A stretch of 64,000 nt of DNA, taken from the NCBI GenBank assembly GCA_023053545.1, contig JAKZAN010000005.1:3596001-3660000 (forward strand), given 5' to 3'. The translations under genes and the position numbers were made by a program. The stretch is from Lepidurus packardi (Eukaryota > Arthropoda > Branchiopoda > Notostraca > Triopsidae). This document shows positions 12,720 to 22,503 of the stretch, piece by piece; position 1 is the stretch's first letter; the number at the start of each line of letters is the position of its first letter. Under the pieces are notes generated by a model. That model saw only the letters and a program-made list of their open reading frames with translations. It had not been told where the DNA came from and made no database searches.

Positions 12720-15010
12720 CCCCAACAACTGAATGTAAACACGAGGCATGCTCTTAATTATCCAAGCTCTTAATACAAATTTGGCGTACGGGGTAAAAAA
12801 AAAAAAAAACGTGGCAGAGAGCACCCTTTCCGATTTGCAAAAAAGAAAAGAAAAACCCCACACTGAGTGCCCTAAGTATTCTCTCTTTCCTTTTTTTATG
12901 AGCGAAAAGGACGACACTGAAAGTCCGTAGGGATCGCTCGTATAATCTCACGCACAAATGTGACCCTATAAAAGTTGCTGTTTAAGCAAACGCCCACCCG
13001 TCCACATTTTTGCTTCACACGCCCCCTTTCTCCCTTTTAGCTTCTCGGGGGGATGAGATTGCACATGAAATGACAGACACGCCCGCCTCCCACGAGGCAT
13101 CAGGTGTCGACTTTAACATGTGCTCTTTCCTATGTTCTACAACTCCCCCCCTCCCCCCGTATTCTCCCTCCCTCCTCCCACCCCACTCAACCAACAACAC
13201 GCAAGTTAGATGAAGTGTATAACACACATCAACACAGTATTTAGTTCCAGTGAGTTTAAACCTTTTAAACACGTTGCTTCTGTCAATGCTCTATGTCCAT
13301 TTCTTGTCATCTCCAGTCCATCGGAAATCCTCTCGATGATGGAGATGAGATGTTGCAAGACTAAGATGGTCATAACGAACGCAAACACTTGTTTGGACAA
13401 AAGGACCAACACCTAGAGCCGAAGGTGTTTAAGCTTTCATTTTCACACATAACAAACATCACAAGCGATGACAGAAACTATCAGCCAAGCTTTTGTCGCT
13501 TCGACAGGTTTCCACATTCGAGCGCAAGTTTGCAGGTTGCAAAACGTGAATAAACCTTCGATTTCCTTTAAACAAACAATAAAAAACATCGCCGTAACGC
13601 TGCAGGAAAACTTAAAAATTCCCAAAAGCCCTTGAACGCCCAAAGCGTTATTTAAATCAGTTTTTACACGACATTTCTAACAAATGTGAATATTCGAAGG
13701 TTTAAAAATTCAAAAATTAAGGCTACGTGAGGTCCAAATATCCTATGGAAACGGAAATTGGCGTACGTGCTATATCGCTCTTTTCTTCATTTACCAATAT
13801 CAAACTCTGCACCCAACGAACCCTTATCGCAAGCTCGTGGGATGTTGTAATGTGCGAAGCCCCGAGTACTGCAGCCTCTTTCTAGCTTCAAAAATACCTT
13901 GACTGCAAATCATGGCTGAAGATATGGTGACGAAAAAGGCGAAAAAATGCCTCGATTTCCAGGAAAGCTTTGACAATTTGGAGTGAGCTGAAGATTTGTC
14001 GAGTGCCAGCTAATACCTTTTCAAAAAAGCAAAAGTATCCTGAACTTGAGGGGCTAAGCAATTGGAATACAGTGATTTGGGGGAGAGAAGCTATTCCCGT
14101 TAGTTGATTACCACCGGCTTCTGAAACTCCAAGAATGAAAAGCTCTCCGGAACGGTGCGCTTTCACTTTTGCATTAAGTTCGACTTGTACTTAAGGGATA
14201 AAAAGAAAAAAAAATTGTCTTGGCTGTCATTACGCAGCCAGCTGCTCTGATTTCCACGGCAGAAGGAAAAAACCAAATACACCTCAAAGTGTTTTCAGAG
14301 AGCACTATGAAAGCATATACACCAGCTTCTCTCAAGGGTTCCTATACAATACACGCGACACCTGATCTCGGAAGCAGCTCTGAGTACGTTTTTCTGGTCC
14401 ACCCTACCAGAATCCATATGGTATCAAACCTTACCTCTCAAGTACATCGCTGCTTCCTTTCTTACCCTCCCCAGACATGGCAAACATCTTCTCGACAGCG
14501 TCGTAACATTAGCATTTCATAATAAAAAGAAAAGAAAAAAACGAAAGCCCCATTCGGCTAACACTCTAGCCATCAAAGGCGTCTCCAGGACTTAACTTTC
14601 TGCTTCGGCCAGCACATATTAACCTCTCCCTCTCAAACCCCTCACGAATTGCACGAATGAGTTAGCACCGGCAGCTTCAAACCAATCGGGCATGACCAAG
14701 AATGCCAAGTCTAGTTTCCTTTATGTCTCTCCGGCAATTTTACTTCGCAACTGACACTTCCCGATTCTGCCCCAAAACGTAGAGAAAAACGCGAGTCGAA
14801 ACGAAAAGCAGGTGCTCGCACCCCGCAATCTTGCCGGGCTCACGATATGTATACGTTCTTATTTTCGCTATTACCACAAAAAAAAGAGAAAAAAGTAAAT
14901 TCTATTCTTCCCTATCTGGTCGCAATTACATTTTACGCGCTTCGCTGCTCCTCTTTACTTTGAACCTCTCTCTTGGTCAAGATAACCAAGGTCTCGCATT
15001 TTTTATTCTA

Positions 15011-15036
15011 TTTTTTTTTTTTTGGGGGGGGGGGGG
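15011..15036 (+). repeat. T13 followed by G13
   Basis: Thirteen T run directly into thirteen G. On the plus strand the G block could pair with the C26 block at 15208-15233 or form a G-rich structure. Confidence 0.9.
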
Positions 15037-15207
15037 AGGTTACACAACTTATGTTCTTATTTATTTTTGAAAGGAATCTCCATCCACTTTCCCCAAAGTT
15101 CGAAAACTTGATTTGTGATTTTATTTGTCCGGAAGCTAGGAGAGAGTTGAACGATGTATCGTTAAAAGAAAACAGATAACACGTGGAAAAAATGCCCTCA
15201 TTTCTTG

Positions 15208-15233
15208 CCCCCCCCCCCCCCCCCCCCCCCCCC
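15208..15233 (+). repeat. Poly-C run, 26 nt
   Basis: An unbroken run of 26 C, about 170 bp downstream of a T13G13 run (15011-15036). The two could pair with each other on one strand. Runs like this are often misjudged in length by sequencers. Confidence 0.9.
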
Positions 15234-15236
15234 AAC

Positions 15237-15965
15237 ATCCTCCATTGAATCGTTTAATATAAAAACCATTTTAGAGGTTTTATCCTCTTATAGAATGCAT
15301 AGAATATATGGAATGCGGTTATCCATCAGGTGTGTTCCACTTGTTTTTAGCTCGCAATCCGCCAAACAGTTTGTGTGTGGGTCTCAAACAAGTCTCTCGT
15401 CCCCTTACTAAGACAAAAGCCTCAGCTGGCTGGTCTCTTGTCCCCATGCTAAAGCTCTATTAGCGACAGAGCAGCATAAATACAATGCAACACAAAAGGT
15501 CATTAGTTTACTTTCTATCTCATCCCAAAGCCCTTGCATCTTCTCTCGCAGTCCTTATTTTCCAATCAAGAGCAAATCCGATTAAAGTCTGCCCCGTGAT
15601 TGACACGTGGGAGCGTCTACACTACTTTCATCCTCCGAAAACTCCTCTCGGCGAAGGCGGACTGGCGGCTTCACACCTGTGTCATTGTGGCCCAGATTAC
15701 AATTTCGACACAATCCTCCTTCTAGATACTCCTCCACCTTCGCTTCACTTGAAAGTCTCATTCCAGCTCCTGCTTTGGGATTCCGTCAGCATCTCCATCT
15801 ATCTTCCAATCCTCCACGCCCCCCCTCCCCCCCAGAATATGATGAATCTAATCTACAAAAGGAGTGAAGATTTCGCCCAAACTTGTGTATGTGCGTACTG
15901 GCTTAAGATCAAGCTCCAGCTAACGCCTTTCCCCTCTAAGCTAAATAACACATTAGCTTATTGTA
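15237..15965. other. Non-coding stretch before the fold-back element
   Basis: A 161-codon plus frame (15485-15970) runs right up to the element's left end, but it is rich in P, S and L, has a second open frame inside it and shows no domain. Nothing else is seen. Confidence 0.45.
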
Positions 15966-16408
15966 TTTAAAGGGGGAGTAAGGTTTCAAAATGAAAAAAT
16001 ATATGTTATAGAAGAGACCAAACTACATGTTCTGGCTGAAGAACCCCTATGTCAATTATGCATATTAACCGAGTAATTAATTATTTAGCGGTTTTAGCCC
16101 CGCCCCTTTCCGCCAAAATTCAAATTTTCCTATCCTTATAACATTGGCGGACAGTTGGCCGGAGGCCTAGCGACTTTACCTATGAACGCATTGAAAATCG
16201 ATCCCGGTTCTCATAGGGACCGTACCGTGACCTTTCTTTTGAATGCTTAAGCAGTTTTTTACGCGCTTTGGTTACTTCACAAACTTAATCACAAAAAACC
16301 ACTTTTTCTTCGCGCCACGACGGGAACGTTCCGTTCTGTGGCTCAACGAACGTCAACGCCGCGAGCGTGGAGCTCACAACCTGTGTCAGGATAGCCTGCC
16401 GGACTAAC
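15966..16408 (+). repeat. Left arm of the fold-back element
   Basis: This 443-bp arm starts at TTTAAAGGGGG and ends at CCGGACTAAC. It contains an AT-rich part (CGAGTAATTAATTATTTAGC near 16070-16090) followed by a CpG-richer inner half. It could form the stem of a very long hairpin with the right arm. Confidence 0.9.
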
Positions 16409-16546
16409 ATATTGGGGAGAGCTAGGCTAAGAAGCCTTGGAACGCGTGTTATCCAAAGTCGACATTCCAAAGCGTGGTCTTGTATACGTGCTGACTATTC
16501 GCTTGTTTAGTTTATTAGTTTGTGTCTTCATAAGCTTTGAATTAAA

Positions 16547-16657
16547 ATGAGTGATAACGATAGTGTTTCAAGCGATTCTTCGGATTCTTCGGTTAGTCCG
16601 GCAGGCTATCCTGACACAGGTTGTGAGCTCCACGCTCGCGGCGTTGACGTTCGTTGA
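16547..16657 (+). pseudogene. Truncated N-terminus of a possible element-encoded protein
   Basis: An ATG preceded by AATTAAA opens a 36-codon frame. Its first 15 residues, MSDNDSVSSDSSDSS, come from the loop. The next 21 (VSPAGYPDTG and onward) are read from the inverted right arm and end at a TGA. The acidic serine-rich start resembles the disordered N-termini of many transposases, but there is no domain to prove it. The sensible reading is that the loop preserves the leader and first codons of the parent's gene, and that the arm then replaced the rest. It could also be a chance frame. The stretch before it (16480-16546) has a weak TATA-like TGTATACG and could be a leader. Confidence 0.35.
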
Positions 16658-17034
16658 GCCACAGAACGGAACGTTCCCGTCGTGGCGCGAAGAAAAAGTG
16701 GTTTTTTGTGATTAAGTTTGTGAAGTAACCAAAGCGCGTAAAAAACTGCTTAAGCATTCAAAAGAAAGGTCACGGTACGGTCCCTATGAGAACCGGGATC
16801 GATTTTCAATGCGTTCATAGGTAAAGTCGCTAGGCCTCCGGCCAACTGTCCGCCAATGTTATAAGGATAGGAAAATTTGAATTTTGGCGGAAAGGGGCGG
16901 GGCTAAAACCGCTAAATAATTAATTACTCGGTTAATATGCATAATTGACATAGGGGTTCTTCAGCCAGAACATGTAGTTTGGTCTCTTCTATAACATATA
17001 TTTTTTCATTTTGAAACCTTACTCCCCCTTTAAA
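16592..17034 (-). repeat. Right arm of the fold-back element
   Basis: This is the reverse complement of the left arm over its full 443 bp. It begins GTTAGTCCGG and ends CCCCCTTTAAA, followed by GACGGG in the flank. Its inner edge coincides with a codon boundary of the short open frame that starts in the loop. Confidence 0.9.
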
Positions 17035-20000
17035 GACGGGACGAAACTGTTGGCATCGACCTAACTTGGGGTTCCTCTCCCAGGGCGACCCCGGTGCTCA
17101 CTTTATGACCCCATCAGTGGAATCACTCTCTCCAGCCGAGCTTATACTAAACATACACAGGATGGGACGCCAGGCAAAAGAAAAAAACTAAAAAAAGAAA
17201 AATAGTCCCCCTGCACACATGCACATACAGAGAGATACATCGCGGTGTAATATATTTGAGCACATGATGATCGTTTTTTCGAGTTTCTAAGCGCTCATTG
17301 CTCTCTTTGCTGTACACTATATAGATCGCTCTCCCATCTGCCCATTAAACAAACCCGGGGATGGAATGACAAGGAAAGGCGGGGGCACAAGGGAGGGAGA
17401 TGCCAATGTTGTCTTTTTAACGCTTGTTTATAGCAGCGGGAGGAAAAGTCCAAGTTGTCCGAGAAACGCTGCATAAAACGCAGGAGCAATCTGGCCCGGA
17501 GTCGGCTTTCATCACAAAGCGCTTATTGAGGGGTAAAATAACGGTTTGCACGGACTCGTACCAAGCCCGATATACATGTATGTGTATATGTATATATGCC
17601 CCTTTTTTCTGTCTGCTCTCTCCATATCCCCTGCAATGTATATATTTATACAAGACCTCCTTAGAGACTGTCGCTTTTCTGAGCAGTTCCGAAGAGCCAC
17701 GTGCACAGTAAATGCAAATACATTCGAAGGCAAGAACTCCACACATACAACAGCATATTTTTCTGACCAATTCTGCGCCTTACTTTGATCACCCCACCTT
17801 CGAAGGTTATCTTGGATGCAAGAAGCAATTTCTATGCTCAGCACCTTGTTTCTGCCATTTTCCCGCCGTTTCTTCTTTTTTTTGTAGCCATTACGGACCT
17901 CAACTAAACAAAAGTCTGCCGTTTGGCAGAGCTGCTGTTGCGTGAACACACATAACCCGACCGGAAAGTAAAGAAGACGGAGAAGAACATTTGCGAGCCG
18001 GATGCAGCCGCAAGCCATACTTTTTTGTTTTGCTTCTCACTTATTTTTTTGCTTTTTGGGGGGCAAAAGAGAACTCTGGGGACGGACACGTTTTTTTTTG
18101 TTTGTTTTTTGCAAACCATCTCATCCCCATTTGCATGCTAGGATAAAGCCACTGATCTAAGGCAAATCACCCTCGATATTGAACGAAAGTCAAAAGACGC
18201 GTTTCTTTCGTGTCCCTAAAGCCTCCCAAATACAAGAAAACGCGTCACGGAAAAACGTTCCCAAAAAGAATATATAAAAGCCCCCCCCCCCCCCCCCCCC
18301 GTTCTGAAGAAGAAAAAAAGGATCCAACACGGAGAAGGTTTATCGTTGGTCCCGGGCTTTACATATAGGCTCACTTTCCATTCAATACGTGGAGAGACGA
18401 AGCTCTATTACTCGAATGACATGGCTCAGACGGATGGATCTTTTCTATTACTAAGGACAAAACTCTGCTCCGTTACACTTCTTCCCTTCATAGAATTTGA
18501 CTTGACTTTTGCGGGGACAAGGAGCTTCGACAAGAAGTCTTAGCATCTTAACTAAATAAGGTTCGTTCATCCTTTCTCTCGAAGCTTTTTCCTTTTTAGG
18601 TTCGGTTCAGTCTTATTTGTCGTTATATAGCGTGTGCAAGTTCAAGTTCCCTCCAAACCTCTCGCTCGCTCTCTCTTCTCTTAGACTACTGCAGAAGATA
18701 AGTCGGATTGCTAAATTCCGTGCATAAAAAACGGACGTCGTTCCCACGGTGATCTGGTCCATCACGTGGTCCCAAAAGGTAGTAACCAAGGATGTCGTGG
18801 TCGCCGCAGGGACCCTAGCCACCACTACTTTTTCTTCCCTTTTTTGTCTTTTTTTCAGTCAAGGGGTTTGCTCCTGACCGAGCGAAAAGCTTCTCGATTT
18901 CCCATATTACTTCTTCAGTAGTCCCAGAACAAGCCATGTCGTCTTTGGGCGACAAGTTTAAGTGGTCCCGTACGTTAACGTAGAAAAAAGAAAACAAGAA
19001 CAAAAACTCCATTTAAAAATGCTAAATAATCACCACCATTTACTCAAGCTCATCAGCCCATCAACATAAAACAACTTTTTTCGTGAGCTTGAACGTATTT
19101 TTAACTATTGGTCTCGGTCTTTACCTGTCACAAATCTTTCTTATGTGCGTGTCCCTTTCTTCTTTTTGTTAATTTCGGATATAAAGGGTTGGGCTTCCCT
19201 GGTCAAATAAAACGTGTTCGAAGCTGAAAAAAAAGGTGAGTTTGTCTAACAACATTTACATAAGCTTAATGCGTCTGATGAGACGTTGCTCTCTCACTCA
19301 GAAACCGGAACTTTTGTGTTCCCTACTATCCGAACTACAAGCAGAGCTGTAAGTCTGTCGGCGAGAACCATTTCCTAACACTGTCATCCCTGGCGTCCTC
19401 AGAAAGGAGGCTATCTCATCTTTTTTCTTTTCCTTTCCAGCCTTTTGCTTTTCTTCCGTCCTCAGCAAGTCCAAAGCCCATTGCAGCTAAGCTAAAAGAG
19501 CTGTGTAAAGAGCTATCGACCAAGTGTAACACCGGTAATTCTGTCTCTATTTTTTCTGGCCCTGAAAGCCAAACAAGCTTCGGAAAGGTTTTGCTTCGTT
19601 CCACTACAGCGCTCGGTCCCCAATTATCAAACCTTAATGATTCCCAGATTGTTGTCGACAACTGACTTGATTTCCGATGTGCCCCAGAGATCGTTAAAAC
19701 CTTATAAAAAAGTGCCTCTTCCACACATAGAGAAAAAGTCAAAGAAAATGGGATAAAAAAGTGACCACGAGGACAATAGATATGCCCCAGCTCCCGTAGT
19801 ATCTCGGATTCTTTTACAGCTTTTAACAAGAAAAGGCAGAAAAATTCTCCTTAAAATCGAGATGCATTGCGTGTTCTTTGTGAAGGCTCCTGGCTCGTGC
19901 ACGTGTCCATGTTAAGCCGTGCTTGGTATAGCGGAACTAAAAAACTTTCTACATCTTTTCATTACATTTGTACCTAACCATGAAAATGCTACCTAAAACC

Positions 20001-20323
20001 TTTTACTGCTCCCCTCCCCCAGCCCACCCCACTCCCCCAATGAATTCGGCTGGGTTTGCATAATACTCTCATCCATGGCCACGCTACACCTAATAAACTA
20101 AGTAGAATAGTCCCCATAACACCTAACCCTTCATGCCAGCACGAGTTATTAAATATAACAGCAAATAAAACAAGTGTAAAGGAATAGAGAGTTGCATAAG
20201 TACTTAAATATACCTTGAGCAACTTAAATGAGTCTTTGGTTAATTCTGCGAGATTTTCTTAATCAAGTTTTAGATGGCAGTATCACCAAAAGAAAATACC
20301 TTTTAAAGTAATAGAGCAAATAA
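17035..20323. other. Non-coding stretch between the two transposon relics
   Basis: TATATG-rich patches (17570-17600, 17635-17650), the TATATAAAAG-C20 segment and several T runs. No exon is recognised. Confidence 0.5.
18271..18300 (+). repeat. TATATAAAAG followed by a C20 run
   Basis: The last ten bases before the C run read TATATAAAAG, a full TATA-box consensus, and twenty C follow (18281-18300). Nothing downstream looks like a start site or coding exon, so a promoter is not claimed. Confidence 0.75.
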
Positions 20324-21114
20324 AGTAGCTGCCGCTTATTGTGATCATTGGTTATTAGGTTTAGCCGCTTTACGGAATCAAATTTTAAAGGACCGATTCG
20401 AAATGATACTATTCTTAGCATTTTAATCGGTTATTAGAATCACACTTTCGGATATTGGAATCAATTTCAAAAGAATCACAGTAACAAAACTATAGTAGTA
20501 TTGCTACATGGACTTTGCATATTAATAAATGACATTGCTTTTACGCCGTTTTGATCCTGTCATTCCCAGCCTACTACTATGCGCTCAGCGGGAAATCCCT
20601 TCTAAGTTCCCCGGTCAATAAATGAGCAGGTTATTCAATTTAATGACCAGTTCCTTTAATTGACTGGGAAAATTAGAAGGGATATCGTGTTGAGAATCCC
20701 ACCTTAGCGTAGGAGTAGGCTTCAAAGGCGTAGTGTTACTTGTGTTTTAGACGCGTGGTTATATAACAATGGCGGCGACGAACAAGAAAAGAGTTGATTT
20801 AAATGTAAAAGAGAAGTTGCGGCGCACTTAACCTTATGACAAGTTAATTCTAAAAGATTTGCCACAAAGGAAGCGGCCGTAAAATTAGGAATTCCTTAAT
20901 CATCTCTATCAAAACTTGCTGACAAATCTTTACGAAATAAACAATGGTGGGTCTAGTAAATCTAGAAAAAGGAAACGTGTGTGGAAGTGTCAAAAAGTGC
21001 AGACGATATTTCTTTTTTCTTTGGTACATATGTCCGAATTTCGGTTATTAGAATCCCCGCTTAATATAATCAATATTCACTTGATAAATGTGATCACAGT
21101 AAGCGGCATCTACT
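20324..21114 (+). mobile_element. Degraded pogo/Tigger-like (Tc1/mariner superfamily) transposon, internally deleted
   Basis: The left end reads AGTAGCTGCCGCTTATTGTG and the right end, reverse-complemented, reads AGTAGATGCCGCTTACTGTG. Both continue into ATCA, giving an imperfect inverted repeat of about 24 bp. TA dinucleotides sit at both borders, in keeping with Tc1/mariner target use, although the exact duplication is blurred by age. Just inside the left end GGAATC and GGTTATTAGAATC motifs recur. A CENP-B-type helix-turn-helix remnant (20769-21008) ties the element to pogo/Tigger. At about 790 bp it is much shorter than a full Tigger (2-3 kb) and the DDE domain is absent. In-frame stops and mismatched ends point to an old copy. 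It lies about 3.3 kb from the Kolobok-like element, in an area of the same non-coding type. Confidence 0.8.
20769..21008 (+). pseudogene. Tigger/pogo transposase N-terminal CENP-B-like domain, broken
   Basis: From an ATG after ATATAACA, one frame gives MAATNKKRVDLNVKEKLRRT, then a stop, PYDKLILKDLPQRKRP, two more stops, then EFLNHLYQNLLTNLYEINNG and GSSKSRKRKRVWKCQKVQTI. This follows the usual order of pogo/Tigger N-termini: a basic start, the VKEKL helix, YDK..KDL, the NHLYQNLL recognition-like segment where others read ISxILK, then a basic RKRKR tail before the second DNA-binding half. Three in-frame stops (20829, 20880, 20886) make it non-functional. Everything after about residue 80, including the catalytic triad, is missing and the frame runs straight into the element's right end. 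Confidence 0.75.
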
Positions 21115-21223
21115 ATATTTGTAAGATTTTTTCGTTTCGTGCGATTATTTTCTTTCCATCACGAAGAACGCATAATTACGCTATTAAAAAAGAAAATCCT
21201 AAATATAAGATCACGTAATTCTC

Positions 21224-21377
21224 TGACGTCACAAACGTATCAGTATCCTGAAACCCAAGACCTGTTTACTGTTTGACCATCGCAACAACAGTTAACGTTG
21301 ACCCTTAGGACAATTAACGTTGAACATCATGACACGGACCTTAAGCTATGTTCTGTTATGGTACGTCTGTGACGTCA
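21224..21377 (+). other. Two CRE-like TGACGTCA palindromes and a 22-bp spaced TTAACGTTGA pair
   Basis: TGACGTCA occurs at 21224-21231 and 21370-21377. Between them TTAACGTTGA occurs at 21292-21301 and 21314-21323, and CAACGTTAA appears in inverted form at 21561-21569. The setting is just beyond the Tigger-like relic, in sequence of similar texture, so the motifs may belong to another decayed repeat rather than to a regulatory module. Confidence 0.45.
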
Positions 21378-22492
21378 TGACCCCAAGTTTGCATGCTAAT
21401 TATTCGTCAACGGCTGTCAGAACACACAATTTAAGCACAATTCCTATTTCATGGAATTACGTAAACTACAAGCATTCACAAGAATCTCAACATGTGATTT
21501 TTGTTGGCTATTGCCTGTCATGGAATAGCAATTGCTCGTTAGGAGCCCCTCACTGCTAACCAACGTTAATTAAAATTATGTATTAAAACTGTCATCGCTG
21601 ACCGATCGACTGCCAAATGCTTAGTTAAGTGTAAAGCTTGCCACCTACGACGTGTGAAATTTTTCAGACGGTAGTGGGAAGGCGTCGAAGCTTTTGTAAC
21701 AATGCCAACGTAAACAAAAGAGCTCTTTTGACCAAAAAGGAAAAAAAAAATTCAAAAGGAAATTTTGTAACACTCCTTCTCTGTCATCCACGTTAGACAT
21801 AGCTTAGGATAGTTTCCTTATTTTTCTTCCTTAAAACAAAACAAAAAACCTCTTAAAAAGTCCCCCCTTTTCTGGGACTTAATCATAACAAATCTTTATT
21901 ATTCACTTCCAACGAACATCTTTTCCTTCGACTTTCTTTGTACAATTCTTTTTCTTTTTGCGGGGTTTCCTACTTTTAAACCATCAAGTGCCATGTCCAT
22001 GGCTACTTCCTGCGGAGAGCGTCGCAGATTTCAATAAATCAAGTTAAGGCGAAAAAGTGGTATGGCCACTTTTACGGTTTTCTGTACAACGACATACCTC
22101 TTTTTTCGCTTGCTCGCTTTAGCTCCTTCAGATGGTACCCAGACCATTAATAACAGAAAAGAACTTAAGAATAAAGTCTACAACCAGTTTAGCTTCCTCT
22201 TTTTAGCCTTAACTTCCATCCACGATCCAGCAGCTCCTTGACTCCTCTATAGCGTACACAAGCACACACATACACACACAAGCTGGTCCAATTCTCACGG
22301 AGGTAATGACGAAGCCCCCCGGAGCGAACGAATTAAAGATGGCCATGAAAAGGGGAAAAACTACACCGTGAGTACGGGCTAGCTTGTGAGACACGGTTGT
22401 AACTAACGTGCGGATGGGTAAGAGTAACCTATACTCAGGTGCCAATTGGGGGATGTGGCTTTAATTTCCCTATTCTATTTTTTCGATATTTA

Positions 22493-22503
22493 GGGGGGGG
22501 GGG
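22493..22503 (+). repeat. Poly-G run, 11 nt
   Basis: Eleven G after TTCGATATTTA. It is part of the set of long G/C homopolymers in this window. Confidence 0.85.

Larger units (their letters stand above)
5881..15010. other. Non-coding stretch, probable 5' intron of the Ig gene
   Basis: There is no recognisable exon. It contains A and T runs (7003-7018, 12797-12810), the C22 run, the GCATGC palindromes, the 25-bp tandem repeat and pyrimidine-rich CT patches (13140-13190). Short open frames here are low-complexity and overlap on both strands. Confidence 0.5.
15966..17034. mobile_element. Fold-back (long inverted repeat) DNA transposon, Kolobok/T2-like, non-autonomous
   Basis: Two 443-bp arms (15966-16408 and 16592-17034) are inverted copies of each other. 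I found no mismatch or gap on reading them against each other. They enclose a 183-bp loop (16409-16591). The outer ends read TTTAAAGGGGGAGTAAG, which contains a TTAA target with ends of the form TTAAAGGRR. That is the consensus described for the T2 group of Kolobok elements, whose hallmark is a TTAA duplication. PiggyBac also uses TTAA, but its termini usually begin CCY. Because TTTAAA is palindromic, the exact duplication cannot be separated from the inverted repeat. The intact arms argue for a recent origin or for arm-to-arm correction. The loop carries a start codon for a short acidic peptide but no catalytic domain, so any movement would need a transposase from elsewhere. Confidence 0.85.

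Noticed and set aside
16285-16470. 61-codon minus-strand frame inside the fold-back element as a transposase
   Set aside because: It straddles the arm/loop border and has no transposase motif. It is a shadow of the arm sequence.
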